Assembly: GCF_900109365.1 (NCBI RefSeq)
Contig: NZ_FNZR01000009.1
Location: 206,596-270,595, forward strand
Direction of reading: 5' to 3'
DNA length: 64,000 bases
Origin: Parapedobacter koreensis
Lineage (GTDB): Bacteria; Bacteroidota; Bacteroidia; Sphingobacteriales; Sphingobacteriaceae
In this document: piece after piece, positions 55,438-63,949 of the stretch
Layout of the letters: every line of letters starts with the position of its first letter
Position numbering within the stretch: position 1 is the first letter of the stretch
The notes under the pieces: generated by a model
Databases searched by the model: none
Told to the model about the DNA's origin: nothing
The model's input: only the letters and a program-made list of their open reading frames with translations
Program-made: the position numbers and the translations under genes

Positions 55438-56442
55438 TTAAAGTGCAATTTGCAATCCGACAATTCCACCGATAAAAAACCCATTAAAATAATCCGATCC
55501 TTCATATTTCCACAGGTAACGATTGTTTCGGATAGCTGGTTGATCGGTCTTAAACGTTAGATGATTGAACGTAGGGCCAGCAAACAATTCCATCCCGGGA
55601 ATTATCCGATAATTGGCAAGCGCGCGAAAGCTTTGCTTACCATAGACGCCATCTTCAAAACCGGTCATCACCGCGCTTGCCAATTCAGCGTTCAGACGGA
55701 ATGCATTTACTGAAATAAGATGGGCTCCTAAGCCGCCTTCAAGCATATAGCGTGCTTCTTCATGTCGAAAATTATAGCCCACTCCCAAAATACCATATAA
55801 AACCCGCCCACCGGATCGCAAGGCCAGCAATGTGGTTCCTTCTTCGTCCACGGTCAGGCCCAATTGCAGCTCGCCTTCTTTAATGAAATTGAGCACACCT
55901 ATCGGGTAATCGCTCTTTTCAGCGACATTAATCAAGCCTGCCATTTGAACCCCGGTTACTTTTTTTGCGATATTAATCAAGCCTGCCAGCTGTGTCGTAG
56001 CATCGTCAGCCCGATTAACCAATCCCGCCACCTGGATCCCTTTTGCGTTGCCCGTCACATTGGCTAGCCCGGCTATCTGCACGCCCTGCGCGCTATCCTT
56101 AATATGATTCAAAACGCCCGCCACTTGTACGCCGCTCGCATGAGCAAGATGGTTAGACACACCAGATATCACCGGACCATAAGCCCCGCCTTTGACAATG
56201 CCAGCAATCCCAGCAATAAAACAGGCATTTTCCTGCTGAGAGACTCCTGCAATCAGGTGCAATGAAAAATTATTCGTGTCAGTAGGCGCTGTTCTGCCAT
56301 TCGTGCTCAAGGGGTAGATAATGCCGAGATGTGCTCGGTTAGTTCTACCGGTCTGAGCCCATAGATCGGCCGTGGTGGTTAGGATGAGCATTATGCAGCC
56401 CATCGCTTGGATGGTCATAGGGGTAGTCTTCTTTTTTTTCAT
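55438..56442 (-). CDS. LA_2272-type surface repeat protein
   Basis: 334 residues with a signal peptide (to DLWAQ). Residues 72-190 hold about six copies of a 16-residue repeat with consensus G-[VI]-Q-x-A-G-L-x-N (for example GVQIAGLANVTGNAK and GIQVAGLVNRADDATT), as in LA_2272/LA_2273-type proteins, followed by a C-terminal beta domain that may be an outer-membrane barrel. Function unknown. The start is the ATG at 56442; the longer frame begins with TTG. Confidence 0.8.
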   Translation of the reverse strand: MKKKKTTPMTIQAMGCIMLILTTTADLWAQTGRTNRAHLGIIYPLSTNGRTAPTDTNNFSLHLIAGVSQQENACFIAGIAGIVKGGAYGPVISGVSNHLAHASGVQVAGVLNHIKDSAQGVQIAGLANVTGNAKGIQVAGLVNRADDATTQLAGLINIAKKVTGVQMAGLINVAEKSDYPIGVLNFIKEGELQLGLTVDEEGTTLLALRSGGRVLYGILGVGYNFRHEEARYMLEGGLGAHLISVNAFRLNAELASAVMTGFEDGVYGKQSFRALANYRIIPGMELFAGPTFNHLTFKTDQPAIRNNRYLWKYEGSDYFNGFFIGGIVGLQIAL

Positions 56443-56510
56443 TGTTGTTCTCGTTTCAGCATGAGACAACAACGACGTGTACTACCCTTACTCCAATAAG
56501 GTATGGACTT

Positions 56511-56542
56511 AAAAAAAAAGCATCTGCCTGGGACAGATGCTT
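56511..56542 (-). terminator. Rho-independent terminator after asd
   Basis: Stem agcatctg (56519-56526) with cagatgct (56534-56541), 7-nt loop, and on the minus strand a nine-T run (56519 to 56511). Confidence 0.88.
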
Positions 56543-56563
56543 CCTTGCGAGAAAAATCGTTTC

Positions 56564-57553
56564 TTACAATAATCCTTTTTCCAGCAGGGTTTCTGCGATT
56601 TGCACAGCATTGGTAGCAGCGCCTTTGCGCAGGTTGTCGGCAACCACCCAAAGGTTAAGGGTTTTGGGTTGGCTTTCATCCCTGCGTATACGGCCCACGA
56701 ACACTTCGTCTTTGCCATGTGCATCTTTGGGCATCGGATATTTGAGATGGGCAGGGTCATCTACCACCACCACACCGGGCTGCTTAACCAGCAACGCACG
56801 CACATCATCTATGTCAAAATCATTGGTAAATTCAATATTCACGGACTCTGAGTGCCCCCCAATCACCGGGATGCGCACCGTCGTAGCTGTGACACGAATA
56901 CTGTCATCTCCCATGATCTTGTTCGTTTCCTTTATCATTTTCATCTCTTCCTTGGTATAGCCATTTTCCTGAAATACGTCAATTTGCGGAATGACATTCA
57001 AATCAATCTGATAAGGATATGCTTTTTCGCCTTCGATACCCGCACGTTCGTCCGTCAATTGTTTCACAGCTTTTACGCCGGTCCCTGTTACGGACTGGTA
57101 AGTAGAGACAACAACCCGTTTGATGGTATATTGCTCGTGCAATGGTTTTAAGACCACCACCATCTGAATGGTGGAGCAGTTTGGATTGGCAATGATTTTA
57201 TCCGCTGCGGATAGTACGTGCCCATTGACTTCGGGTACGACTAATTGCTTGCTTGGATCCATTCGCCAGGCCGAAGAATTATCAATCACCGTAGTCCCTA
57301 CTGCTGCAAATTTTGGTGCATATTCCAACGAAGTGCCACCACCCGCCGAAAACAGTGCCACATCAGGTTTAAGCGCAATGGCTTCGTCGGGTGTGACCAC
57401 CTTGTATTGCTTTCCCTTGAATTCGATTTCCTTACCCTTGCTACGCTCGGATGCTACCGGAATCAATTCTGTTACGGGAAAATTACGCGCCGCTAACACG
57501 GTTAACATCTCCGAACCCACGAGCCCGGTCGCGCCGACTACTGCCACTTTCAT
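56564..57553 (-). CDS. asd: Aspartate-semialdehyde dehydrogenase
   Basis: Reduces aspartyl phosphate to the semialdehyde, the branch point to lysine, threonine, methionine and diaminopimelate. 329 residues: VGATGLVGSEML (7-18), catalytic Cys126 in ANPNCSTIQ, and IPVIGGHSESV. The frame opens upstream with TTG at 57619, but the -7 box at 57617-57624 and homology place the ATG at 57553 with a leader of about 57 nt. Confidence 0.96.
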   Translation of the reverse strand: MKVAVVGATGLVGSEMLTVLAARNFPVTELIPVASERSKGKEIEFKGKQYKVVTPDEAIALKPDVALFSAGGGTSLEYAPKFAAVGTTVIDNSSAWRMDPSKQLVVPEVNGHVLSAADKIIANPNCSTIQMVVVLKPLHEQYTIKRVVVSTYQSVTGTGVKAVKQLTDERAGIEGEKAYPYQIDLNVIPQIDVFQENGYTKEEMKMIKETNKIMGDDSIRVTATTVRIPVIGGHSESVNIEFTNDFDIDDVRALLVKQPGVVVVDDPAHLKYPMPKDAHGKDEVFVGRIRRDESQPKTLNLWVVADNLRKGAATNAVQIAETLLEKGLL

Positions 57554-57616
57554 TTTTGTTTTCTTGTTTTTGTGAATAAATTTAATATTGTTTAATTTTA
57601 GCTTTTTTAAAGCTGC

Positions 57617-57624
57617 CAAACATA
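57617..57624 (-). promoter_or_regulatory. -7 promoter box for asd
   Basis: TATGTTTG on the minus strand, with a TTG 23 nt further upstream as a possible -33 box. Confidence 0.5.
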
Positions 57625-57748
57625 CAAATTTTGGCTCAACTTAGCGGCAAGGAATTTTAAAAACCTTTGCTCGGAAACCATTGTCTGTCAGTCTCCAACT
57701 GATGATTAATTCATGCAAGCTTCATTGCTCCCTAAAACAGGTTATTCA

Positions 57749-59356
57749 ATGAAAAACAATTTGTTCTTACTATGTAACTTCTTATCCTTGCTTTTCACTA
57801 GCCAAATCCCCAAAATTGAAGGGTACCTACGAATCCCGCTGAGGCAAGAAGATCCTAAATTGCAGCCCGACGATACCTTGGGAGCGATTTTTTTTGATGA
57901 TTTTTCCAGTGGTTTGCAAGACCATTGGTTAGGTCATACTGCTTCGTTTATTCCAATCGACAACCGTTTGCACCTTGTTCAACGAACTAGCGCCCCAGCG
58001 TTCATCTCAGCCTCTTCCATGCGCATACAAAATACCATATGGGAGGCAGGAATACAGGTCGATGGCCCACTCAGTATATCGAATTACATTCAACTTCATA
58101 TGGCATCGACTAATCCATCGCTCAATGAATCACAGCAAGGCTATCACCTGCAAATCGACGGAGCTGATGGCGTGCACACCTACCGCCTGTGGCGGCAGAA
58201 TGGCAATACTCGCTCTGCTATCTTTCACAGCAAGGCCATTCCCAATCAAGGCAATAAATTCCGCGCCCGTATACGGGTAGTGTGCAATCATGAAGGCCAA
58301 TGGCAATTATTTGCAGATGAAGACGACAGTGGCGTATTTACGGCTATTCGCGAAGAAGACGATACAACTGTCGTAACCGATGTTACCTACCCCAGCAGCG
58401 ATTATACCGGATTTTTCATCAACTTTTCGCCGACACGGACACAAGATTACAAGCTTGATTACTTACTAATCAAATCCTTTGATCCGGCAGCAGATTCGAT
58501 ACAAACAGGCGGGATTCAACCTAATGACATTATCATTAATGAAATTCTTGCCAATCCGAAACCGGACGGCGTGGACTTTATTGAAATTTACAACTATTCA
58601 AACAAAACAATCAATCTCCAACATATTACCATTTCCCGTGTAAATTCAAATGGAATCACAGGTAGCCGCATACAAATTAGTGATACTCCTATCTCCTTTT
58701 ATCCAAATGAATATAAAGTTTTGACCATTGACCCTGGTATCGTAAAACGACATTACCCACGCAGCGATCCCGGTGCTTTTATCGAAACACCTACGCTTCC
58801 CGATTTCAACAACGAATTAGGGGGAGCTGTACTCTATAGTGGCGATTTAACCATTGACAGCCTGTTCTATACGCCGGCTATGCGATCGCCTTTCATCACT
58901 AACCATCAAGGCATCTCTTTGGAGCGGCAGTATTTTTCAATGCCAACCAATGATCCCAACAACTTTCAATCGGCTGCTACTTCGGCAGGTAGCGCCACAC
59001 CAGGGTATCAAAACACACAGCAGCAGCCTTTGGAAACCGCAACCGGCATTTTCCTGACATCGAAAACGTTTTCACCAGATAACGACGGGTTTGAAGATGA
59101 GTTAATCATCAACTATCGCTTTCCAGCACATGGTTTCATGGCCAATATAGACATTTATAACGATAAAGGAGTATTAGCAAAGCAGTTACAGCGCAATCAA
59201 AGCATGGCGATCAGCGGCACAATCAAATGGAATGGGCTATCTGACACCAACCAACGGCTTCCTGTGGGAATCTATATCGCCGTTATTGAAATCTACAACG
59301 CGCAGGGAATACGAAAAGTATACCGCAAAAGTTTTGTATTAGCCACCAGGCTGTGA
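57749..59356 (+). CDS. Lamin-tail-domain secreted protein
   Basis: 535 residues: signal peptide (about 1-18), a concanavalin-like N-terminal domain (about 40-240), a lamin-tail domain (about 250-380; PNDIIINEILANPKPDGVDF) and a C-terminal FlgD/gliding-type Ig domain (FSPDNDGFEDELIINY to KVYRKSFVLA). Such proteins are surface-exposed in Bacteroidota; exact function unknown. ATG at 57749 gives a clean signal peptide; an ATG at 57713 is also open. Confidence 0.82.
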   Translation: MKNNLFLLCNFLSLLFTSQIPKIEGYLRIPLRQEDPKLQPDDTLGAIFFDDFSSGLQDHWLGHTASFIPIDNRLHLVQRTSAPAFISASSMRIQNTIWEAGIQVDGPLSISNYIQLHMASTNPSLNESQQGYHLQIDGADGVHTYRLWRQNGNTRSAIFHSKAIPNQGNKFRARIRVVCNHEGQWQLFADEDDSGVFTAIREEDDTTVVTDVTYPSSDYTGFFINFSPTRTQDYKLDYLLIKSFDPAADSIQTGGIQPNDIIINEILANPKPDGVDFIEIYNYSNKTINLQHITISRVNSNGITGSRIQISDTPISFYPNEYKVLTIDPGIVKRHYPRSDPGAFIETPTLPDFNNELGGAVLYSGDLTIDSLFYTPAMRSPFITNHQGISLERQYFSMPTNDPNNFQSAATSAGSATPGYQNTQQQPLETATGIFLTSKTFSPDNDGFEDELIINYRFPAHGFMANIDIYNDKGVLAKQLQRNQSMAISGTIKWNGLSDTNQRLPVGIYIAVIEIYNAQGIRKVYRKSFVLATRL

Positions 59357-59374
59357 TGAAGCTATAAATTTTGC

Positions 59375-59382
59375 TAAGTTTG
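59375..59382 (+). promoter_or_regulatory. -7 promoter box immediately before the epimerase gene
   Basis: TAAGTTTG ends 6 nt before the ATG at 59389, predicting a transcript without a leader. The longer open frame starts with TTG at 59371, upstream of the box. Confidence 0.5.
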
Positions 59383-59388
59383 CACCCA

Positions 59389-60339
59389 ATGGAAGAACGG
59401 ATAATCATCATTGGTTCGAACGGTCAAATCGGAACAGAGTTGGCGATTGCCTTACGGGCAAAATTTGGCGGGAAACAGGTAATTACTTCGGATATACGTG
59501 ATCCCCAAATACCGGATTCAAGCGGTCCTTTTGAAACTATCGACGTGTTGGATAAGCAGTCTTTACGCCTGCTATTTACCAAATACCGCCCTACGCAAGT
59601 ATATCTCTTGGCCGCCATGCTATCTGCCACTGGCGAAAAATATCCGCGTCAGGCTTGGGATCTCAACATCAATGGGTTGCTGAATGTGCTGGATCTGTCA
59701 CTTGAATACAATGTCAACAAAGTATTTTGGCCCAGCTCCATCGCGGTCTTCGGCCCTCATTCGGCCACGGTGAATACCCCACAATATGCCATAATGGACC
59801 CCAATACGGTATACGGCATCAGCAAGCTGGCCGGAGAGCGGATATGCGAATACTACCATGGCCGCTATGGTTTGGATGTGCGGAGCATCCGCTATCCCGG
59901 TATTATCAGTTGGAAAGCAGCCCCCGGTGGGGGAACCACGGATTATGCTATCCATATCTTCCACGAAGCGCTGAAAAACAATACATACTCCTGTTTCCTT
60001 TCGGCAGATACCGCATTGCCGATGCTTTACATGGACGACGCTATCCGTGGCACATTGGCATTAATGGACGCACCAGCAGATGCCCTGCATATCCGATCGA
60101 GCTACAACCTTACAGGGATAAGTTTTACACCAGCCATGCTGGCCGACGAAATCGGCAAAATTCTACCGGGTTTCACCATGACTTACGAAGAAAATGACCC
60201 ACGTCAGGCCATTGCCGACACTTGGCCAGATAGTGTTGATGATACCGAAGCCCGTAAGGACTGGGGTTGGGAACCCCAGTTTACACTTGCTGATATCACA
60301 TCCGATATGATTACAAACCTTAACAAAATACATAACTAA
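59389..60339 (+). CDS. NAD-dependent epimerase, L-threonine dehydrogenase type
   Basis: 316-residue short-chain Rossmann protein: IIIIGSNGQIGTELA at the N-terminus, SSIAVFGPHS, the catalytic YxxxK in VYGISKLAGE, and PGIISWKAAPGGGTTDYA, which marks the epimerase-like L-threonine 3-dehydrogenases. Probably oxidises threonine to 2-amino-3-ketobutyrate. The companion kbl ligase is not adjacent. YebC follows 5 bp later. Confidence 0.9.
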   Translation: MEERIIIIGSNGQIGTELAIALRAKFGGKQVITSDIRDPQIPDSSGPFETIDVLDKQSLRLLFTKYRPTQVYLLAAMLSATGEKYPRQAWDLNINGLLNVLDLSLEYNVNKVFWPSSIAVFGPHSATVNTPQYAIMDPNTVYGISKLAGERICEYYHGRYGLDVRSIRYPGIISWKAAPGGGTTDYAIHIFHEALKNNTYSCFLSADTALPMLYMDDAIRGTLALMDAPADALHIRSSYNLTGISFTPAMLADEIGKILPGFTMTYEENDPRQAIADTWPDSVDDTEARKDWGWEPQFTLADITSDMITNLNKIHN

Positions 60340-60343
60340 TAAG

Positions 60344-61069
60344 ATGGGAAGAGCATTTGAGTTCAGAAAAGAGCGAAAGTTTAAGCGCTGGGCCAAAATG
60401 GCCGTTCAATTCACACGTTTAGGAAAGGAAATTGCCATAGCCGTCAAAGAAGGCGGGCCAAACCCCGAAGGCAACTCCCGCCTACGTACCGCCATCCAGA
60501 ATGCCAAAGCCGTAAACATGCCTAAAGATCGCATTGAAGCGGCTATCAAAAGAGCTTCAGATAAGGATGCTAAAGGATATGAAGAGCATGTGTACGAAGG
60601 ATACGGGCCACATGGCGTACCCGTTCTCATTGAAACTGCCACTGACAATACTAATCGGACGGTAGCCAATATACGCAGCTATTTCAGTAAGTCCGGAGGC
60701 ACGCTCGGCAAGACAGGTTCGCTTGACTTCATTTTCCAGCGGAAATCGATTTTCCGGTTTATTATTGACGAAAACGCAGATTTAGAAGAACTTGAATTGG
60801 AACTCATTGACGGCGGACTGGAAGAACTCTATGTAGAAGCAGATGAAGAAGGAAACGACATTGTAGTTGCACAGACCTCATTTGAAGACTTTGGCAACAT
60901 GCAACGCCTGCTCGAAGAAAGAGGGATCGAGGTAAAAAGTGCTAAATTGGAGCGTATATCCCTATCAAACACCGAAGTATCCGAAGAAGACGCTGCCGAT
61001 GTGCTCAAACTCATCGATAAGATCGAAGAAGACGACGACGTGCAAGCGGTATACCATAATATGGCCTGA
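60344..61069 (+). CDS. YebC/PmpR family regulator/translation factor
   Basis: 241 residues: GRAFEFRKERKFKRWAKMAV, GGPNPEGNSRLRTAIQNAKA, YEGYGPHGVPVLIE and SGSLDFIF-like TGSLDFIFQRK, all typical of YebC proteins, which bind DNA and in some species help ribosomes at difficult sequences. Its stop overlaps the next ATG by one base (TGATG). Confidence 0.95.
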   Translation: MGRAFEFRKERKFKRWAKMAVQFTRLGKEIAIAVKEGGPNPEGNSRLRTAIQNAKAVNMPKDRIEAAIKRASDKDAKGYEEHVYEGYGPHGVPVLIETATDNTNRTVANIRSYFSKSGGTLGKTGSLDFIFQRKSIFRFIIDENADLEELELELIDGGLEELYVEADEEGNDIVVAQTSFEDFGNMQRLLEERGIEVKSAKLERISLSNTEVSEEDAADVLKLIDKIEEDDDVQAVYHNMA

Positions 61070-61659
61070 TGACTTTTGAAGAATTTTTCATTAAAAAGCG
61101 AATTGATCTGGTACAGCTACAATGTGCCAAACCCGATTTATATGAAGAATTCCGCAGCCATTATACGCTAATGGGCGAAAAGAGTTTCGATCACACTAAA
61201 AAATATTGGTTTAACCGGCTCCGTAAGGAATATCCATTAACAGAGGCAGCAGCCGTGGTAACAGAAGCAAACGTCGCTAATGTGCCCACATCCGAAGCTT
61301 TGGCCACAGGATCGGCTGCCACTAACAGCTCAAAACCATCAGGGTTCAAACCGCGCTTCAAGGCAGCCGTTACGCAATCCGCCGAAGCAACTGAACAGGC
61401 GTCGCCCAAACCAGTTGAACACGGAGATCCAAAAAAAAATGCTCCCCCAACAGGTTTCAAACCACGTTTTAAAGCAGGGGCTATACCCCCTCAAACAAAC
61501 ACAGCGAAAATAGCAGCGTCCAACCTAGAAAAGCCGCAGGGCGAAACTACAACAGATCAGTCCCCAGACAGCCCCACAACCGCCGCTAAACCTACGGGAT
61601 TTAAACCGCGGTTCAAACCAGGAGTAACGGGCAAGACAAAGGACGCCCCAGAGGAATAG
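61069..61659 (+). CDS. Hypothetical protein with three GFKPRFK repeats
   Basis: 196 residues, no known family. The N-terminal 55 residues look like a small helical domain (FEEFFIKKRIDLVQLQCAKP, FDHTKKYWFNRLR). The rest is a low-complexity Ala/Pro/Thr tail with GFKPRFK at 92-98, 129-135 and 177-183, evenly spread and each preceded by [KP]P[ST]. The repeats use different synonymous codons, pointing to selection on the peptide. Translationally coupled to yebC. No signal peptide, so cytoplasmic. Confidence 0.75.
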   Translation: MTFEEFFIKKRIDLVQLQCAKPDLYEEFRSHYTLMGEKSFDHTKKYWFNRLRKEYPLTEAAAVVTEANVANVPTSEALATGSAATNSSKPSGFKPRFKAAVTQSAEATEQASPKPVEHGDPKKNAPPTGFKPRFKAGAIPPQTNTAKIAASNLEKPQGETTTDQSPDSPTTAAKPTGFKPRFKPGVTGKTKDAPEE

Positions 61660-61675
61660 CAAACAGGTATGTTAT

Positions 61676-62308
61676 TCAAAGATTTGCTTTTTTAATTAGC
61701 GAATCCGATTTTGATATATACTTCTGTATACGGCTGTTTTCAGTCACCTTATCACGACTAAGAAGCTGATTTTTAGATATCTCCAGTATTTCAAGATTTT
61801 GCTGATTAGGCGTTTTTTCTGCCTGTCCAAGTTTACGTTGGATATCCTGCACCTTCAAAATAGCCGCCCTTATTTCGTTGGCGCCCGCATTATCCTTTGA
61901 TAGCTTATCCAAGATATTCAGTGCCTCCTCGTCCTTTTCGAGCATATATTTGCCCCATGCCAAATCCACCAAGATCTCAGGATCCTCCATATTTCGATGC
62001 TCTAAACGGTTGAGGTATTCTTGAAGCCGTTGCTTCCCCTGTTCATCATTGGGATTCTTCTGTACAGCCTTCAACTCACATTCCAAGGCCACACGCTCTC
62101 GGGTCAGCTGTATCTTCACAATCGACGGCCAGCCCAGCAGGGTTAGGGGCAATATAAAGGAAAATAACAAGGGTCTGGACGGCCGTTTCCCAAGCGCAAA
62201 GAATACCACTAAAAAAAAGAGTGTCAGCAATGACAATGCTCCAAATGCCAACATCGCTGTTTCATGAAACAGCAATCCGTCCGTAAGTCTTTCCCAATAG
62301 ATTGTCAT
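61676..62308 (-). CDS. Hypothetical membrane protein with coiled-coil/TPR-like tail
   Basis: 210 residues: two membrane segments (about 14-40 and 47-66) and a long charged helical part, possibly TPR-like (ILVDLAWGKYMLEKDEEALN). Function unknown. It lies 26 bp downstream of the sheath gene on the same strand and may be co-transcribed with it. Confidence 0.65.
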   Translation of the reverse strand: MTIYWERLTDGLLFHETAMLAFGALSLLTLFFLVVFFALGKRPSRPLLFSFILPLTLLGWPSIVKIQLTRERVALECELKAVQKNPNDEQGKQRLQEYLNRLEHRNMEDPEILVDLAWGKYMLEKDEEALNILDKLSKDNAGANEIRAAILKVQDIQRKLGQAEKTPNQQNLEILEISKNQLLSRDKVTENSRIQKYISKSDSLIKKANL

Positions 62309-62334
62309 ATCCTGATAAATTAGCGCTGTCTACA

Positions 62335-63771
62335 TTATTTGACGCCTTGACTATTACGCGTTCGCATACGGATGGCAAATCTCAATATAACAAATTCGGC
62401 GGGCCGCACAACGGCCATTCCTATTTCAACGATCAGCTTGCCATTATTGACATCTTGAACGGTCATCGTCTGGTGTAATCCGCAACGCACGTAGAATGCA
62501 TGTTCAGGATTATTGCCCACCAAGGCTCCTCGTCGCCATAAGCACAATAAGTAATTGTCAAGCATTGCTCTTAGTTTTGTCCAGGTATTGGCATCATTCG
62601 GCTCAAAAACAAACTGCATAGCCGCCTTTCTCGCTGATTTCTCCACCGTTATTGCCAATCTTCTTACGTTCACATAGCGCCATTCGCTGTCATTACCTGC
62701 CAGCGTACGTGCACCCCATACGAGATAACCCTTACCTTGAAACGCACGGATAGCATTCACCGATTTGCCGGTAACTGCATCAATATTCATGAGCCCTTGT
62801 ACAGCTTCAGAAATAGGATCGCTTAAACCCGATACTGCGTTCAGCATGACGTTAGCTGGGGCCTTCCAAACTCCTTTCAAACCATCCACTCGCGCATAAA
62901 TACCGGCCATTGCCGCCGAGGGGGCTAATGTAGGATGCAAGGTATCGTCAATGGTTTCCACACACAGGTTATAGATAGCCGTGTGCTTTATTTTCAACGA
63001 TCCCAAGGGGACTGCATCAGCCGCAATGCCATTAGTAACAATTACGACAGCTACATCAGTATCGTTATAAGTATATGTTAGCGTTGTTTTAAGATAAGGG
63101 TAGTAAGCCGCAGCAAAATTTAGGTTATCACTTTTAGTAAAGTCGGATCGAAATGCAGCGATAGTCTCCATAGCACCGTTAGCTTCAGCATACACATCGA
63201 CCAGTGTAAACCGATCCTGCCGCAATGCACATTGGTCAATCGCCGTACCTATCAATCCGTAATATTCATCCTTCGTCAATGAAAGACCATCCGGCAACAC
63301 GATGATTGTCGGTTCATCACATGTTGTCAATGCGTTCAATCCTGCTTCCATAGGCCCAACAGCAATGCCCGTATCCGTGGAAGCCACTGACACGACATAA
63401 CAGGGACCACCTCCATTGGCGAAATAAAGCCTGATACTATCATATAACTTAAATTTTGATGGGCTATCCGCGGCCAGTTCAGCCCGTACAGAAAGGGACG
63501 TCAATGACGAGCCTACCGCGGTCTGATGTACCGTTACTTGGATGCCGCATTGATTTTCAGGACCACCGAAATACCTTTCATACCCCTGTAGGGAAAATAC
63601 CTTTGTTGGCTTATTGATTAGTGACTCACCCCGGTCATCTTCTGCCTTTCGTGTATAACCAATAAAAGCCGGAACCGCTGTCTCCACTTGATTCACCGTT
63701 GGTGGGAAAAACGCAATCTCATCTACGTATACCCCCGGAGTTCCTACCGCTACCTCATTGATTTGTGCCAT
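62335..63771 (-). CDS. Contractile tail sheath protein (phage/eCIS type)
   Basis: 478 residues. N-terminus GTPGVYVDEIAFFPPTVNQV and FIGYTRKA, a central insert with LPDGLSLTKDEYYGL, and the conserved sheath C-terminus: YVNVRRLAITVEKSARKA, FEPNDANTWTKLR, WRRGALVGNNPEHAFYVRCG, VRPAEFVILRF. Sheath subunits drive contraction in phage tails and in extracellular contractile injection systems, which are common in Bacteroidota. No tube, baseplate, spike or ATPase gene is visible beside it. The frame runs upstream into the 5S region but only from GTG; the ATG at 63771 is right. Confidence 0.92.
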   Translation of the reverse strand: MAQINEVAVGTPGVYVDEIAFFPPTVNQVETAVPAFIGYTRKAEDDRGESLINKPTKVFSLQGYERYFGGPENQCGIQVTVHQTAVGSSLTSLSVRAELAADSPSKFKLYDSIRLYFANGGGPCYVVSVASTDTGIAVGPMEAGLNALTTCDEPTIIVLPDGLSLTKDEYYGLIGTAIDQCALRQDRFTLVDVYAEANGAMETIAAFRSDFTKSDNLNFAAAYYPYLKTTLTYTYNDTDVAVVIVTNGIAADAVPLGSLKIKHTAIYNLCVETIDDTLHPTLAPSAAMAGIYARVDGLKGVWKAPANVMLNAVSGLSDPISEAVQGLMNIDAVTGKSVNAIRAFQGKGYLVWGARTLAGNDSEWRYVNVRRLAITVEKSARKAAMQFVFEPNDANTWTKLRAMLDNYLLCLWRRGALVGNNPEHAFYVRCGLHQTMTVQDVNNGKLIVEIGMAVVRPAEFVILRFAIRMRTRNSQGVK

Positions 63772-63799
63772 TGCTACGTGTGTTGTTGATTGAACATCA

Positions 63800-63807
63800 C
63801 AAATATC
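63800..63807 (-). promoter_or_regulatory. Possible promoter of the sheath gene
   Basis: Minus-strand GATATTTG (one mismatch to TAnnTTTG) with a TTG about 19 nt upstream, 29 nt before the ATG. Confidence 0.35.
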
Positions 63808-63903
63808 AAAAGACTTGAAAAACAGAACAATACCTATTTTGGTGTAATTTTTTGGAAAATTTTTGCGCGATGCGAGGGAGAAAAAAGGGAATAGGCTTGG
63901 GTC

Positions 63904-63941
63904 AAAAACAAAAAAAGCCCCCCGTGTACAAACGGGGGGCT
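63904..63941 (-). terminator. Terminator of the rRNA operon
   Basis: On the minus strand: stem agccccccg (63941-63933) with cggggggct (63924-63916), 8-nt loop, and a long T-rich run (to 63904). It is a very strong terminator directly after the 5S rRNA. Confidence 0.92.
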
Positions 63942-63949
63942 GGAATGAA

